Part shown: piece after piece, positions 1-9,041 of the stretch
Layout: every line of letters starts with the position of its first letter
Numbering within the stretch: position 1 is the stretch's first letter
Assembly: GCA_016293265.1 (NCBI GenBank)
Contig: JAEDEN010000007.1
Coordinates: 1 to 42,831, forward strand
Reading direction: 5' to 3'
DNA from: Oscillospiraceae bacterium
GTDB taxonomy: Bacteria; Bacillota; Clostridia; Oscillospirales; Oscillospiraceae
DNA: 42,831 bases
Translations under genes and position numbers: made by a program
Notes under the pieces: generated by a model
What the model was told of the DNA's origin: nothing
What the model saw: the letters and a program-made list of their open reading frames with translations, nothing else
Database searches by the model: none

Positions 1-220
1 TTTGACCGGCGGAGCGCAGCCGCGCGGTAAAATACGGAAAAATCAGCGGGGGAGCTAGCCTCCCCGGCGCTTAGCCTGATATAGTATAACACAGAAGGTG
101 TGGAATGTATACATAAATTTTTTGATCATAACCCGGGGGGAGTTCGGGGGAGGATGTAAACTCCCATTTGCCGCAAGTGCTGTTGGGCTTCAGCTCCGAC
201 GTGTTGGACAACCGCCTCTG

Positions 221-249
221 TTGCGGACAGGCCGGCAGTATGGTATGAT
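221..249 (+). promoter_or_regulatory. Sigma-A-type promoter of the HEAT-like gene
   Basis: TTGCGG at 221-226 and TATGAT at 244-249 are separated by 17 bases, and a TGG just before the -10 makes it an extended -10. Transcription would begin near 256. That is downstream of a possible GTG start at 253, so it favours the ATG at 286 as the true start. Bases 1-220 hold no gene I can support. Confidence 0.6.
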
Positions 250-285
250 GAAGTGGGAAAATCAGAATTTGAGAGAGGATTTTTG

Positions 286-717
286 ATGAGCAGAATAACA
301 GAAGTTTTGCAATGCAAAGATGATAAGGTGGCCTATGCATTATCAAATGAAATCAGAGCAAGGTCAGCCGCATCAAATGAGTACTATTGTTATTTTGAAG
401 AATTTGCAGCCCTGTTAACGGCAAAGAAGTCATATGTAAGGGCACGGGGATTTGTACTGTGCTGTGCCCAGGCAAAATGGGATGTGGATGGAAAACTCGC
501 ACATACGCTTCCGGCGATGCTTGCTCTGCTGCATGACGATAAACCAACAGTTGTGAGGCAGTGCCTTGGAGCTTTGCATGAAGTGGTTCTGTTCAGGCCG
601 GAATTAGGTGAAGCAATCAAGGCAGAGGCCGGAGCGGTGGATTTGTCAAAGTATAAGGAAAGCATGGCTCCGCTTATAAAAAAGGATATGGATGAATTGG
701 CGAAATTGGTGGAATGA
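286..717 (+). CDS. HEAT-repeat-like protein of the clostridial 'SufBD protein' type
   Basis: A 143-residue soluble, helix-rich protein. The middle contains repeated hydrophobic helices with Arg/Lys-rich turns (around YVRARGFVLC and PTVVRQCLGALHEV), typical of HEAT-like alpha-solenoid repeats. The ending KYKESMAPLIKKDMDEL resembles small clostridial proteins often labelled SufBD protein, although nothing here shows an Fe-S scaffold role. The start at ATG 286 follows GAGAGAGGA; the upstream in-frame GTG at 253 lacks a good site and precedes the predicted transcription start. The gene stands alone, AT-richer than the operon that follows, and ends in a hairpin terminator. Protein-protein binding is a guess from the fold; the function is unknown. 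Confidence 0.75.
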   Translation: MSRITEVLQCKDDKVAYALSNEIRARSAASNEYYCYFEEFAALLTAKKSYVRARGFVLCCAQAKWDVDGKLAHTLPAMLALLHDDKPTVVRQCLGALHEVVLFRPELGEAIKAEAGAVDLSKYKESMAPLIKKDMDELAKLVE

Positions 718-777
718 ATGAGCCTGAGTCAATACAAGCTCTGGGAATACTGTCAGAAAGCCAAATTCCAATTGATG

Positions 778-811
778 GGGCAGCCCTGCTTTTGCCTTGG
801 GGCTGCCCTTT
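778..811 (+). terminator. Rho-independent terminator after the HEAT-like gene
   Basis: Nine-base-pair stem GGGCAGCCC (778-786) with GGGCTGCCC (800-808), followed by a short CTTTCT run. It lies 61 bases after the stop codon. Confidence 0.6.
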
Positions 812-954
812 CTGCATAGGCCGGGCTGTGGAAGGCACCGGATGAAATTTGCGGATGCGCAGCATCAGAACAAAAGTTAAAAGGGAGAGTGCGAAATCCC
901 TTTTACTGAAAGTGTTGGTTATCGCCCATTTGAGATTTCTTCGTTAAAATGACG

Positions 955-989
955 GAAAAGGCTTCGCCGGCTCAAGGCGAAGCCTTTTC
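955..989. terminator. Strong hairpin terminator between convergent genes
   Basis: A 14-base-pair perfect stem, GAAAAGGCTTCGCC (955-968) with GGCGAAGCCTTTTC (976-989), has A and T tracts on its two flanks so it can act in both directions. It lies 22 bases past the end of the DUF6440-type gene on the - strand and is its likely terminator. Confidence 0.75.
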
Positions 990-1011
990 AACAGTCAGAA
1001 AAACTGCAATT

Positions 1012-1197
1012 TTACTTTGTAATTACAATTCTTCCCTCAAAATCAAGAAGAGGTGTAATACCAGCTCCAAGCCCGGCTTTCCAACAAAGGTAATTAACGC
1101 CAGTTTCTTTATCTACAAGGATCAGGCGAAATCCTTCATCCTTTAGTTGACTTCCGTCTTTAAAAACAACTTCAAATCTTTCTTCTTCCTTTGTCAT
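1012..1197 (-). CDS. Small DUF6440-type protein
   Basis: A 61-residue protein with the pattern RFEVVFKDG ... ILVDKETGVNYL ... LGAGITPLLDFEGRIVI, which I recognise as the DUF6440 family of small proteins in Firmicutes. It is probably a single small beta-rich domain with no membrane segment. The start is supported by AAAGGAG seven bases upstream on the - strand. A TATAAT element with a weak -35 lies 36-64 bases upstream, and a strong hairpin follows the stop, so it is a monocistronic unit convergent with the HEAT-like gene. The biochemical function of the family is not known to me. Confidence 0.75.
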   Translation of the reverse strand: MTKEEERFEVVFKDGSQLKDEGFRLILVDKETGVNYLCWKAGLGAGITPLLDFEGRIVITK

Positions 1198-1232
1198 TTT
1201 CCTACTCCTTTAAATTCCGGTTTATTGAGGTC

Positions 1233-1261
1233 ATTATACCATACTATGGAACTGTCCACAA
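1233..1261 (-). promoter_or_regulatory. Promoter of the DUF6440-type gene
   Basis: On the - strand, TTGTGG (plus positions 1256-1261) and a consensus TATAAT (1233-1238) are 17 bases apart and point toward the gene starting at 1197. Confidence 0.5.
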
Positions 1262-1336
1262 TAAAGATGGTTGGTGAAGCCGCCGGAGCTTCGCTCGCCG
1301 ACGTTTTAAGTAAAAAGGGAGAATGTGAATGTGGTG

Positions 1337-1373
1337 TTGCTTCTTTTCCACAAAAATGATATACTATTATAAT
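1337..1373 (+). promoter_or_regulatory. Overlapping promoters ahead of the gdpP operon
   Basis: Two staggered elements fit: TTGCTT (1337-1342) with TATACT (1360-1365), and TTTCCA (1345-1350) with TATAAT (1368-1373). Each has a 17-base spacer. They lie 36-70 bases before the gdpP start and could drive the whole gdpP to ftsH run. Confidence 0.55.
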
Positions 1374-1408
1374 CTATCAGTGTGTCTTCGGGATAAGGAG
1401 CTTCTGAC

Positions 1409-3400
1409 ATGAACAACAAGAAATTATCACGGCTGCTGGAACCGAATCTGAAACTCTATTTTCTTTGCATGGCGGCATTCTGCCTGGCGGCGGTGACGGT
1501 GAACGTCAAGCTGGCCGCCGCGGAGGCCGTGGTGACGGCGCTGCTCTACTTCTGCTTCAGCAGGAGCAGCAAAAAGCGGCGGCAGAGCGTGCTGCAGTAT
1601 ATCGACTCCGTTACCGGCAGCGTGGACAGTGCCAGCAAGTCCACCCTGGTCAATTCCCCCCTGCCTATTATGGTCTTCCGGCCCGATGCCGGGGAGATCA
1701 TCTGGAGCAACGAGAATTTCCTGCAGCTTGCGGGCGTCCGGGAGCATCTTTTTGAGATGCGCCTGGAGGATGCTGTGCCCGATTTCCCCGTGGCCTGGCT
1801 GCTGGAGGGAAAACAGGAGTGCCCGGAGCGGGTCATCATGAACGGCCGGCGCTTCCGGGTCTACGGCAGCATGGTACGCGCCAAAAACCGGGGCAGCGCA
1901 AACCTGGTGGCCACCACCTACTGGGTGGACACCACCGAGGCCGACGAGGCCAAGTCCCTCTACACCGCCACCCGCCCGGTGGTGGCCATCCTGATGGTGG
2001 ACAACTATGACGATTTGATGAAGGCCTGTCCCGATGCCCAGCGCAGCGCCATTCAGGCCCAGATCGACGAGAAGATCGATGCCTGGACCTCCGCCGCCAA
2101 GGGGCTGCTGTTCAAGACCCAGCGGGACCGCTATCTCTTCGTCTTTGAAGAGCAGTATTACGACCATTTCGTGGAGGAGAAATTTTCCGTACTGGATACC
2201 GTGCGGGGCATCAAGGTGGGAGAGAGCCTCCACCCGGCCCTCTCCATCGGCATGGGAAAGGACACGGAGAGCCTGCCTGAGCTTTACAAAAACGCCAAGC
2301 TCTCCCTGGAGATGGCCCTCAGCCGGGGCGGCGACCAGGCGGTGGTCCGCAACCGCGTGGACTTCGCCTTCTACGGCGGCCACACCAAGACCACGGAAAA
2401 GCGGACCAAGGTCAAGTCCCGGGTCATGGCCAACGCCCTCCGGGAACTGATGGACGATGCGGCGGAAATTTACATCATGGGCCACAGCTACGCCGACATG
2501 GATGCCGTTGGCGCCGCCGCCGGTATCTGCTGCGCCGCCCGCAAGCGGGGCAAGCGGGCCCAGATCGTCATCGACGGGGAGAAAAACGCCGCCCATGACG
2601 TTTTGGAGCGTCTGAGGAGCCTGCCGGAGTACAGCGGAGCTTTCCTGTCTCCGTCGGATGCCTTTTTGCGGATGCGCCCCGGCGCCCTTTTGGTGGTGGT
2701 GGACACCAACCGCCCCGATATGGTGGAAAGCACCCAGCTTTTGGAATCCTGCAACCGGGTGGCTGTCATCGACCACCACCGCCGGGCCGCCAGCTACATT
2801 GAAAACGCAGCCTTCAACTTCCACGAGCCCTATGCCTCCTCCGCCTCCGAGCTGGTGACGGAGCTGCTGCAATACCTGGTAGAGCCTTCCGATCTGCTGC
2901 GGGAAGAGGCCGAGGCGCTTCTGGCCGGCATTGTGCTGGACACCAAGCATTTCATGCTTCGCACCGGCGGACGGACCTTTGAGGCGGCTGCCTTCCTCCG
3001 CCGGGCGGGAGCCGACACCACCGATGTGCAGCGGCTGTTCCAGAACGACTTGAATGAGATGGTTTCCCGTTACGATATTATTCGCCGGGCGGAGATGTAC
3101 CGGGAGAACATTGCCGTGGCGGCCGTGCCGGAGGACGGCGTGGACCGGGTGACGGCAGCCCAGGCGGCAGACGAGCTTCTGATGCTCAAGGGCGTGAAGG
3201 CCAGTGTGGTGCTCTACCGCAGCGGCGACGATGTGGCTATGTCCGCCCGCTCTTTGGGCGATGTGAACGTACAGGTCATCCTGGAGGCCCTGGGAGGCGG
3301 CGGAAACGCCACCCAGGCCGGCGGCCGTGTGGAAAACGACACCGTTTCCGCCGTGAAGGGGCGGCTGTTGGAGGCTATCGACGCCTATTTTGAACGATAA
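1409..3400 (+). CDS. gdpP: Cyclic-di-AMP phosphodiesterase GdpP, DHH family
   Basis: A 663-residue membrane-anchored phosphodiesterase that hydrolyses c-di-AMP to pApA, controlling potassium/osmotic and cell-wall homeostasis. Two hydrophobic segments occupy residues about 13-50. A PAS-like domain follows (about 80-165), then a degenerate GGDEF domain (about 180-310) lacking a GGDEF signature. The DHH domain begins near residue 357 with GHSYADMDAVG and carries VVVDTNRPD and IDHHRRAA (near 452). The DHHA1 domain ends with GGGGNATQAGGR (about 630). All metal-binding Asp/His motifs are intact and the length matches the family. The start follows AAGGAG. rplI and dnaB downstream are the usual Firmicutes neighbours. 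Confidence 0.95.
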   Translation: MNNKKLSRLLEPNLKLYFLCMAAFCLAAVTVNVKLAAAEAVVTALLYFCFSRSSKKRRQSVLQYIDSVTGSVDSASKSTLVNSPLPIMVFRPDAGEIIWSNENFLQLAGVREHLFEMRLEDAVPDFPVAWLLEGKQECPERVIMNGRRFRVYGSMVRAKNRGSANLVATTYWVDTTEADEAKSLYTATRPVVAILMVDNYDDLMKACPDAQRSAIQAQIDEKIDAWTSAAKGLLFKTQRDRYLFVFEEQYYDHFVEEKFSVLDTVRGIKVGESLHPALSIGMGKDTESLPELYKNAKLSLEMALSRGGDQAVVRNRVDFAFYGGHTKTTEKRTKVKSRVMANALRELMDDAAEIYIMGHSYADMDAVGAAAGICCAARKRGKRAQIVIDGEKNAAHDVLERLRSLPEYSGAFLSPSDAFLRMRPGALLVVVDTNRPDMVESTQLLESCNRVAVIDHHRRAASYIENAAFNFHEPYASSASELVTELLQYLVEPSDLLREEAEALLAGIVLDTKHFMLRTGGRTFEAAAFLRRAGADTTDVQRLFQNDLNEMVSRYDIIRRAEMYRENIAVAAVPEDGVDRVTAAQAADELLMLKGVKASVVLYRSGDDVAMSARSLGDVNVQVILEALGGGGNATQAGGRVENDTVSAVKGRLLEAIDAYFER

Positions 3401-3437
3401 ACAATGATAATCAAGGTTATATAAAGGAGAAATTCTC

Positions 3438-3884
3438 ATGAAAGTGATTTTGCAGCAGGATGTGAAGGGCCAGGGCAAGAAGGGTCAGATGGTGGAGGTT
3501 TCCGAGGGATACGGAAGAAACTTCCTCCTGCCCCGGAAGCTGGCCATCCCCGCCACCGCCGACGCCATCAACACCATGAACCTGAAGGAAAAGGCCCGCA
3601 AGGCCGAGGAGGCCCGCCAAAAGGCTGAGGCCCAGGCCACCGCCGAAAAGCTGAAGGAGTGCACCGTGAAGCTCACCGCCAAGGCGGGCAACGGCGGCCG
3701 CCTTTTCGGCGCCGTCACCACCAAGGAGATCTCCGAGGGCCTGCAAAAGCAGTACGGGCTCATCATCCCCAAGCAGAAGCTGGTGCTGGACGAGCCCATC
3801 AAGGCCTTCGGCGGCTATCAGGTCAAGGCCCGGCTGGGCTTTGAGATCGTCGGCACCGTGAAGGTTTCCGTCACGGAGGAATAA
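3438..3884 (+). CDS. rplI: Ribosomal protein bL9
   Basis: A 148-residue large-subunit protein that binds 23S rRNA near the L1 stalk base. The N-terminal RNA-binding domain MKVILQQDVKGQGKKGQMVE and the GYGRNFLLPRKLA segment are diagnostic. A long charged connecting helix (about residues 45-75, rich in Lys, Glu and Ala) leads to the C-terminal domain with NGGRLFGAVT. Length is standard. AAAGGAG lies just upstream, and the gene follows gdpP by 37 bases, as in many Firmicutes. Confidence 0.97.
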   Translation: MKVILQQDVKGQGKKGQMVEVSEGYGRNFLLPRKLAIPATADAINTMNLKEKARKAEEARQKAEAQATAEKLKECTVKLTAKAGNGGRLFGAVTTKEISEGLQKQYGLIIPKQKLVLDEPIKAFGGYQVKARLGFEIVGTVKVSVTEE

Positions 3885-3892
3885 GCCCTTTT

Positions 3893-3912
3893 GAGGGGGG
3901 GGGAGCCCCCTC
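3893..3912 (+). other. GC hairpin between rplI and dnaB
   Basis: GAGGGGG (3893-3899) pairs with CCCCCTC (3906-3912). There is no T tract after it, so it more likely marks RNA processing or partial attenuation than full termination, letting ribosomal-protein and helicase levels differ. Confidence 0.35.
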
Positions 3913-3939
3913 TGACCACCCTTTTCTGGAGGTGCTTCC

Positions 3940-5292
3940 ATGGCTCTGGAAGATTTATTGACCCGGCAGATGCCCCATAGCCTGGAAGGTGAGCAGGCTG
4001 TTCTTGGCTCTATGCTCATCGACCCGGGCTGCGTTAAGGACGTGATGGACAAGCTGCGGCCCTCGGACTTCTACCTCCGGCAGAACCGGGAGATCTTCGA
4101 GACGATCTATTCCATGTTCTCCTACGCAAAGCCCATCGACGGCATCACCGTCTGCGGGGAGATGCAAAAGGCAGGCCTTTACGACGAGAACACCACCCGC
4201 TCCTATCTGGCCCAGTTGATGGAGATCACCCCTACCAGCGCCAATGTCATGGAGTATGTGGAGATCGTGCGCAGCAAGGCACTGCTCCGGGGTGTGGCCC
4301 AGGCGGCCAGTGAGATTACCGCCATGGTGCAGGAGGGCGTGGGCGAGGCCGGGGAGATCCTGGAGGCCGCCGAGCAGAAGATCTACGCCATCCGCCGGGG
4401 CCAGAGCGCCCAGGACATGGTGCCGCTGCGGCAGGTCCTGCCAGATGTGCTGGACCGCCTCAGCGAGATGAGTGAGAGCGAAGACCATCTTCCCGGCCTT
4501 TCCACGGGCCTTTCCGCCGTGGACCAGAAGATCACCGGCCTCAACCGCTCGGACCTGATCCTGCTGGCTGCCCGTCCCGGTATGGGCAAGACCTCCATGG
4601 CGCTGAACATGGCGCTGAACGTGGCCCGCTCCAGCAAAAGGACCGTGGCCATCTTCTCTTTGGAAATGTCCCGGGAGCAGCTTGCCATGCGGCTGCTCTC
4701 CTCCGAAGCCCTGGTGGAGAATACCCGCCTCAAGACCGGCAACCTGCGGGAGGCGGATTGGGAGAAGATTGCCGAGGCCGCTACCATCCTCAACCGGCTG
4801 GACGTGCGCATCGACGACAATCCCCTCCTCACCGTGGCGGATATGAATGCCAAGTGCCGCCGCCTGGACGACCTGGCCCTGGTGGTCATCGACTATCTGC
4901 AGCTCATGACCTCCGCCGGAGGGAAGTCCGGCGGAGGGGAGAACCGCCAGCAGGTGGTTTCCGATATGTCCCGTATGCTCAAGCTCATGGCAAAGGAGCT
5001 GGACGTGCCGGTCATCTGCCTGAGCCAGCTCAGCCGTGCCAACGAAAAGCGGGACGATAAGCGGCCCATGCTCTCCGACCTGCGTGAATCCGGCTCTATT
5101 GAGCAGGATGCGGATATCGTTCTGTTCCTCTACCGGGACGACTATTATAATGAAGACTCCGAAAAGCACAACGTGGCGGAGTGCATCGTTGCCAAGAACC
5201 GCCACGGTGAGACCGGCAAGGTGGAGCTGCGCTGGATGCCGGAGTACACCACCTTTTCCACCCTGGACAACCGCTATGGCGACGATGAGTGA
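3940..5292 (+). CDS. dnaB: Replicative DNA helicase DnaB
   Basis: A 450-residue hexameric 5'-3' helicase that unwinds DNA at the replication fork (called DnaC in Bacillus). The N-terminal primase-interacting domain begins MPHSLEGEQAVLGSMLIDP. The RecA-like motor carries Walker A ARPGMGKTS near residue 210, the segment IFSLEMSREQLAMRL, Walker B LVVIDYLQLM near 313, and the ISQLSRANEKR-type motif (here LSQLSRANEKRDDKRP) with SDLRESGSIEQDAD. No intein or insertion is present. GGAGG precedes the ATG. The stop overlaps the start of tilS by 8 bases, implying translational coupling. Confidence 0.97.
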   Translation: MALEDLLTRQMPHSLEGEQAVLGSMLIDPGCVKDVMDKLRPSDFYLRQNREIFETIYSMFSYAKPIDGITVCGEMQKAGLYDENTTRSYLAQLMEITPTSANVMEYVEIVRSKALLRGVAQAASEITAMVQEGVGEAGEILEAAEQKIYAIRRGQSAQDMVPLRQVLPDVLDRLSEMSESEDHLPGLSTGLSAVDQKITGLNRSDLILLAARPGMGKTSMALNMALNVARSSKRTVAIFSLEMSREQLAMRLLSSEALVENTRLKTGNLREADWEKIAEAATILNRLDVRIDDNPLLTVADMNAKCRRLDDLALVVIDYLQLMTSAGGKSGGGENRQQVVSDMSRMLKLMAKELDVPVICLSQLSRANEKRDDKRPMLSDLRESGSIEQDADIVLFLYRDDYYNEDSEKHNVAECIVAKNRHGETGKVELRWMPEYTTFSTLDNRYGDDE

Positions 5293-6592
5293 GCTGCGCC
5301 AGGCCCGGGCCTTCCTGGACAGCCATTTCCCCCGGGGCGGGCGCGTTCTTTGCGCCGTGTCCGGCGGGCTGGACTCCATGTGCCTGCTGCACTTTATGCT
5401 GGGCCGGCCCGGTTTTTCCGTGGCGGCGGCCCACTTCAACCACCGCCTCCGGGGAGAGCGGTCCGACGCAGACCAGCTTTTCGTGGAGGAATGGTGCCTG
5501 CAAAACCGCGTTCCCTTCTTCGTGGGAGAGGGGGACACCCGAAAAAGGGCTGCGGCGTGGGGGGAGAGCATCGAGGAGGCCGCGCGGAACCTGCGCTATG
5601 AATTTTTGCTGCAAACGGCGGAGGAGAACGGCTTTGACGCCATCCTCACCGCCCACCACGCCGGGGACAACGCCGAAACGGTGCTTCTTAACCTGCTACG
5701 GGGTACCGGAACGGCGGGCCTTGGAGGCATCCCCCCGGTACGGGGGAATATCTACCGCCCCTTTTTACAGGTGTCCCGGGAGACGCTGGGCGCCTATGCC
5801 GCGGAAAACGGCATCCCCCATGTGGAGGATGAGACTAACGAAGAGGACGATGCGGCCCGCAATATCCTGCGCCACCGCGTCTTGCCCGTTTTGGAAGAAC
5901 TGAATCCCCATGCCGTCGCCAATATCAGCCGCGCCGCCGCCATTGCGGCGGAGGATAATGTGGTATTGGACAGCATGGCGGCGGAGGCCGCAGAAAAGGC
6001 CACCTCACAGGCGCTGCTGGAGGCGCCGGAAACGGTGGGACGCAGGGCAGCCCTGCAGATGCTGGGGAAGCTGGCGGGGGGGCGGAAGGACCTTACCGCC
6101 TGCCATGCCGGAATGCTGCTGGAGCTTTGCCGCAAGGGCAGGGGAGAGGCCGATTTTCCCCAGAATGTTCATGCGCGAATCGATCCGCAGGGCCGCCTGA
6201 TTCTTTGGAAGCAGGATAAGGCGCTGGAAGCAAGGGCCATTGAAGCGGGCCGGAGGGTGCGTCTTGGAAACTGGGAAGTGACCGTCACAGAAGAGAACCT
6301 CGGCTCCGGTTTTGCCGTTTCCCTTCCGGAGGGAACATCCCTCACCGTGACGGCCTGGCAGAGCGGTGACCGGATGCGCCTTGCAGGCAGCCGCGGTAGC
6401 CGCAGCGTCAAGCGGTTATGTGCCGAGCGGGGCATTTCCCCTGCGGAGCGGGACGGCCTGCCCGTGCTGCGGGCAGGGTCCGTGCCCGCAGCTATGGCCC
6501 TTTTGGGTGTTGATCTGGATTTTGCACCGCGATCAGACAGAAAAACGGTGTATGTGAAATTTTATCAGAATACAGAGGGAGAGACAGTATGA
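5285..6592 (+). CDS. tilS: tRNA(Ile)-lysidine synthetase TilS
   Basis: A 435-residue enzyme that attaches lysine to C34 of the AUA-reading tRNA-Ile using ATP, which changes both codon and charging identity. The PP-loop ATP-binding motif AVSGGLDSM is near residue 24, followed by HFNHRLRGERSDAD and TAHHAGDNAETVLLNLLRGTG. The C-terminal tRNA-binding domain has WQSGDRMRLAGSRGSRSVKRL. The ATG at 5285 overlaps the dnaB stop; an open frame extends further upstream but runs inside dnaB and lacks TilS similarity. The stop overlaps the hpt start (ATGA). The order tilS-hpt-ftsH is widely conserved in Gram-positives. Confidence 0.95.
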   Translation: MSELRQARAFLDSHFPRGGRVLCAVSGGLDSMCLLHFMLGRPGFSVAAAHFNHRLRGERSDADQLFVEEWCLQNRVPFFVGEGDTRKRAAAWGESIEEAARNLRYEFLLQTAEENGFDAILTAHHAGDNAETVLLNLLRGTGTAGLGGIPPVRGNIYRPFLQVSRETLGAYAAENGIPHVEDETNEEDDAARNILRHRVLPVLEELNPHAVANISRAAAIAAEDNVVLDSMAAEAAEKATSQALLEAPETVGRRAALQMLGKLAGGRKDLTACHAGMLLELCRKGRGEADFPQNVHARIDPQGRLILWKQDKALEARAIEAGRRVRLGNWEVTVTEENLGSGFAVSLPEGTSLTVTAWQSGDRMRLAGSRGSRSVKRLCAERGISPAERDGLPVLRAGSVPAAMALLGVDLDFAPRSDRKTVYVKFYQNTEGETV

Positions 6593-7143
6593 TGAAAAGC
6601 GAGATGGAAAAGGACATTCTGAAGGTCCTGGTCACAGAAGAGGAGATCAAGGCCCGCACGGCGGAGCTGGGCCAGGCTCTGTACGAGCAGTTTGAGGGCC
6701 GCCAGCCGTTGTTCCTGTCTGTTTTAAAGGGCAGCTTCGTGTTCCTGGCGGACCTGGTGCGGGCCACACAACTGAAAAGCGATGTGGAGTTCATCGCCGT
6801 CAGTTCTTACGAGAACGCCACCGTTTCCTCCGGCCGCGTGCGCATCACTCATGACCTGCAGCAGGACATCACCGGCCGTGATATCATTATCGTGGAGGAC
6901 ATCCTGGACTCCGGTAACACCCTGGCCTTCCTGAAAAATTATCTGCTGGCCAAGAACGCCGCCAGTATCACCATCGTGACGTTGCTGGATAAGCCCTCCC
7001 GCCGCACCAAGGCCGTCACCGCCGATTACTCCGGCTTCGTGGTGCCCGATGAGTTCGTGGTGGGCTACGGGCTGGATTACTGCCAGAAGTACCGCAATAT
7101 TCCCTATATCGGCGTGCTTAAGCCCGAGGTCTACGCCGGCTGA
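6589..7143 (+). CDS. hpt: Hypoxanthine-guanine phosphoribosyltransferase
   Basis: A 184-residue purine-salvage enzyme that converts hypoxanthine or guanine plus PRPP into IMP or GMP. The PRPP loop IIIVEDILDSGNTL is near residue 100. Other family signatures are LKGSFVFLADLVR, VEFIAVSSYEN and DEFVVGYGLDYCQKYRNIP. Length is typical. The start overlaps the tilS stop by four bases, so translation is probably coupled. The hpt-ftsH adjacency is a known conserved pair. Confidence 0.96.
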   Translation: MMKSEMEKDILKVLVTEEEIKARTAELGQALYEQFEGRQPLFLSVLKGSFVFLADLVRATQLKSDVEFIAVSSYENATVSSGRVRITHDLQQDITGRDIIIVEDILDSGNTLAFLKNYLLAKNAASITIVTLLDKPSRRTKAVTADYSGFVVPDEFVVGYGLDYCQKYRNIPYIGVLKPEVYAG

Positions 7144-7205
7144 GAGCGGAGCCGGGGACCCCGCGCCGCCGGCGCCTCCCGTGAGAGACAAAAGGAGGAA
7201 ATCTT

Positions 7206-9041
7206 TTGACCAAGAAGAATCGCACAGCCCTTCCCAATCTGCTGCTTTTGGCCGCCATGTTCCTGCTGTGCCTGAGCTGGGTGTGGCAGCTGAACAGCGC
7301 GGCTCCCAAAACGACCTACTCTCAGGTGCGGCAGTTGATCCTGCAGGAAAAGGTAAAGACCCTCACCGTTCAGGACTATACCCTGACGCTGGAACTGAAA
7401 GAGGAACTGGAGGGCCGCACCACGGTGCGCTATGAGCTCTACGATTTTGACTATTTCTACCAGGATCTGGGGAAGGAGATCCAGCGTCAGAGCGACGCCA
7501 ATCTTCTGACCTACGACTATCAGAAGGACCACTCCACCAACTGGATGGAGATCATTTTGCCGCTGGTGCTGACGGCGGTGCTCATGGGGCTGATGTGGTA
7601 TTTCCTCATCGCCAGGCCCCAGGGCGGCATGGGGCCGGACCGTATGGCCCGCTTTTCCACCGCCCAGACCCGGGGACTTTCCGAAAAGGACAAAAAGGTC
7701 ACCTTTGACGATGTGGCCGGGGCTGATGAGGAGAAGGAAGAGCTGCGGGAGATCGTGGAGTTTTTGAAGGACCCCAAAAAGTTCATCGCCCTGGGGGCCC
7801 GTATTCCCAAGGGCGTGCTGCTGGTGGGCCCGCCGGGTACCGGCAAGACCCTGCTGGCCAAGGCTGTGGCCGGCGAGGCGGGAGTGGGGTTCCTCTCCAT
7901 CTCCGGCTCCGATTTTGTGGAGCTGTATGTGGGCGTGGGCGCCAGCCGCGTCCGGGACCTCTTTGAGCAGGCGAAAAAGACCGCCCCCGCCATCGTCTTT
8001 ATCGACGAGATCGACGCTGTGGGCCGCCAGCGGGGCACCGGCCTGGGTGGCGGACACGACGAGCGTGAGCAGACCCTCAACCAGCTTCTGGTGGAGATGG
8101 ATGGCTTCGCCGCCAATGAGGGCGTGGTGGTTCTGGCCGCCACCAACCGGGCGGACGTTCTGGATCCTGCCCTTTTGCGCCCCGGCCGCTTCGACCGGCA
8201 GATCTATGTGGGCCTGCCGGACATCAAGGGCCGGGAGGAGGTCCTGAAGGTTCACGCCAAGGGCAAGCCCCTGGCGGAGGATGTGGATCTGAGAAAGCTG
8301 GCCCAGGGCACCGCCGGCTTTACCGGCGCGGACCTGGAAAACCTGATCAATGAGGGCGCGCTGCTGGCCGGACGCCGGGGCAGCCGCTTTATCACCATGC
8401 AGGATCTGAAGGACGCGGAGATCAAGGTCATCGCCGGCCCCGAAAAGCGCAGCCGGGTCATCCCCCAACACGAGCGGGAGCTGACGGCCTGGCACGAGGC
8501 CGGCCACGCCGTGGTAATGCACACACTGCCCGGGCAGGACCCGGTGAGCCAGATCACCATCGTTCCCCGGGGCCGGGCGGGAGGCATGACCATCTCCCTG
8601 CCGGAGGAGGACCGGTCCTATCTGTCCAAACGGTACATGGAGGACCGCATCGTGTCCCTCCTGGGAGGCCGCGTCGCCGAAAAGCTGTGCCTGGGGGATA
8701 TCTCCACCGGCGCCGGCAACGACCTCCAGCGGGCCACCTCCATCGCCCGGAAGATGGTGGCCTCCTACGGCATGAGCGACGGATTGGGCTCCATCTCCTT
8801 TGAAAGCGGCCAGGAGGAGGTCTTCCTGGGCCGCAGCATGGGCCATGGCCGGGGCTATTCCGAGGCTATGGCGCAGCGCATCGACGAGGAAGTAAAGGCC
8901 ATCGTGGACCAGGCCTACCGCCGTTGTGAGGCCATCCTCACAGAGAACCGGAGCAGGTTGGACGCCGTGGCCAGGTTCCTGCTGGAGCACGAGACCATGG
9001 AACGGGAGGAATTCCTCTCCGTGTTTGCCGAAGAGGCGTGA
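7206..9041 (+). CDS. ftsH: ATP-dependent zinc metalloprotease FtsH
   Basis: A 611-residue membrane-bound AAA+ protease for quality control of membrane and short-lived proteins. Transmembrane helices lie at about residues 9-27 and 115-138 around an extracytoplasmic domain. Walker A GPPGTGKT is near 207, Walker B IVFIDEIDAVG near 260, and the second region of homology contains NRADVLDPALLRPGRFDRQ. The zinc site HEAGH is near 430. The start is TTG at 7206, seven bases after AAAGGAGGAA; no ATG in a sensible position has a comparable site. It is the last gene of the housekeeping run. Confidence 0.96.
   Translation: MTKKNRTALPNLLLLAAMFLLCLSWVWQLNSAAPKTTYSQVRQLILQEKVKTLTVQDYTLTLELKEELEGRTTVRYELYDFDYFYQDLGKEIQRQSDANLLTYDYQKDHSTNWMEIILPLVLTAVLMGLMWYFLIARPQGGMGPDRMARFSTAQTRGLSEKDKKVTFDDVAGADEEKEELREIVEFLKDPKKFIALGARIPKGVLLVGPPGTGKTLLAKAVAGEAGVGFLSISGSDFVELYVGVGASRVRDLFEQAKKTAPAIVFIDEIDAVGRQRGTGLGGGHDEREQTLNQLLVEMDGFAANEGVVVLAATNRADVLDPALLRPGRFDRQIYVGLPDIKGREEVLKVHAKGKPLAEDVDLRKLAQGTAGFTGADLENLINEGALLAGRRGSRFITMQDLKDAEIKVIAGPEKRSRVIPQHERELTAWHEAGHAVVMHTLPGQDPVSQITIVPRGRAGGMTISLPEEDRSYLSKRYMEDRIVSLLGGRVAEKLCLGDISTGAGNDLQRATSIARKMVASYGMSDGLGSISFESGQEEVFLGRSMGHGRGYSEAMAQRIDEEVKAIVDQAYRRCEAILTENRSRLDAVARFLLEHETMEREEFLSVFAEEA

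Noticed and set aside
1..60. Possible shared repeat between the two ends of the window (GGCGG-rich, TATTTT-containing)
   Set aside because: The similarity is loose and could not be aligned over more than a few short words by eye.
1427..3478. A 683-codon open frame on the - strand across gdpP
   Set aside because: It is antisense to a clear GdpP with intact motifs; its composition (Gly, His, Val runs) is typical of the shadow of a GC-rich gene, and it lacks a start site or homology.
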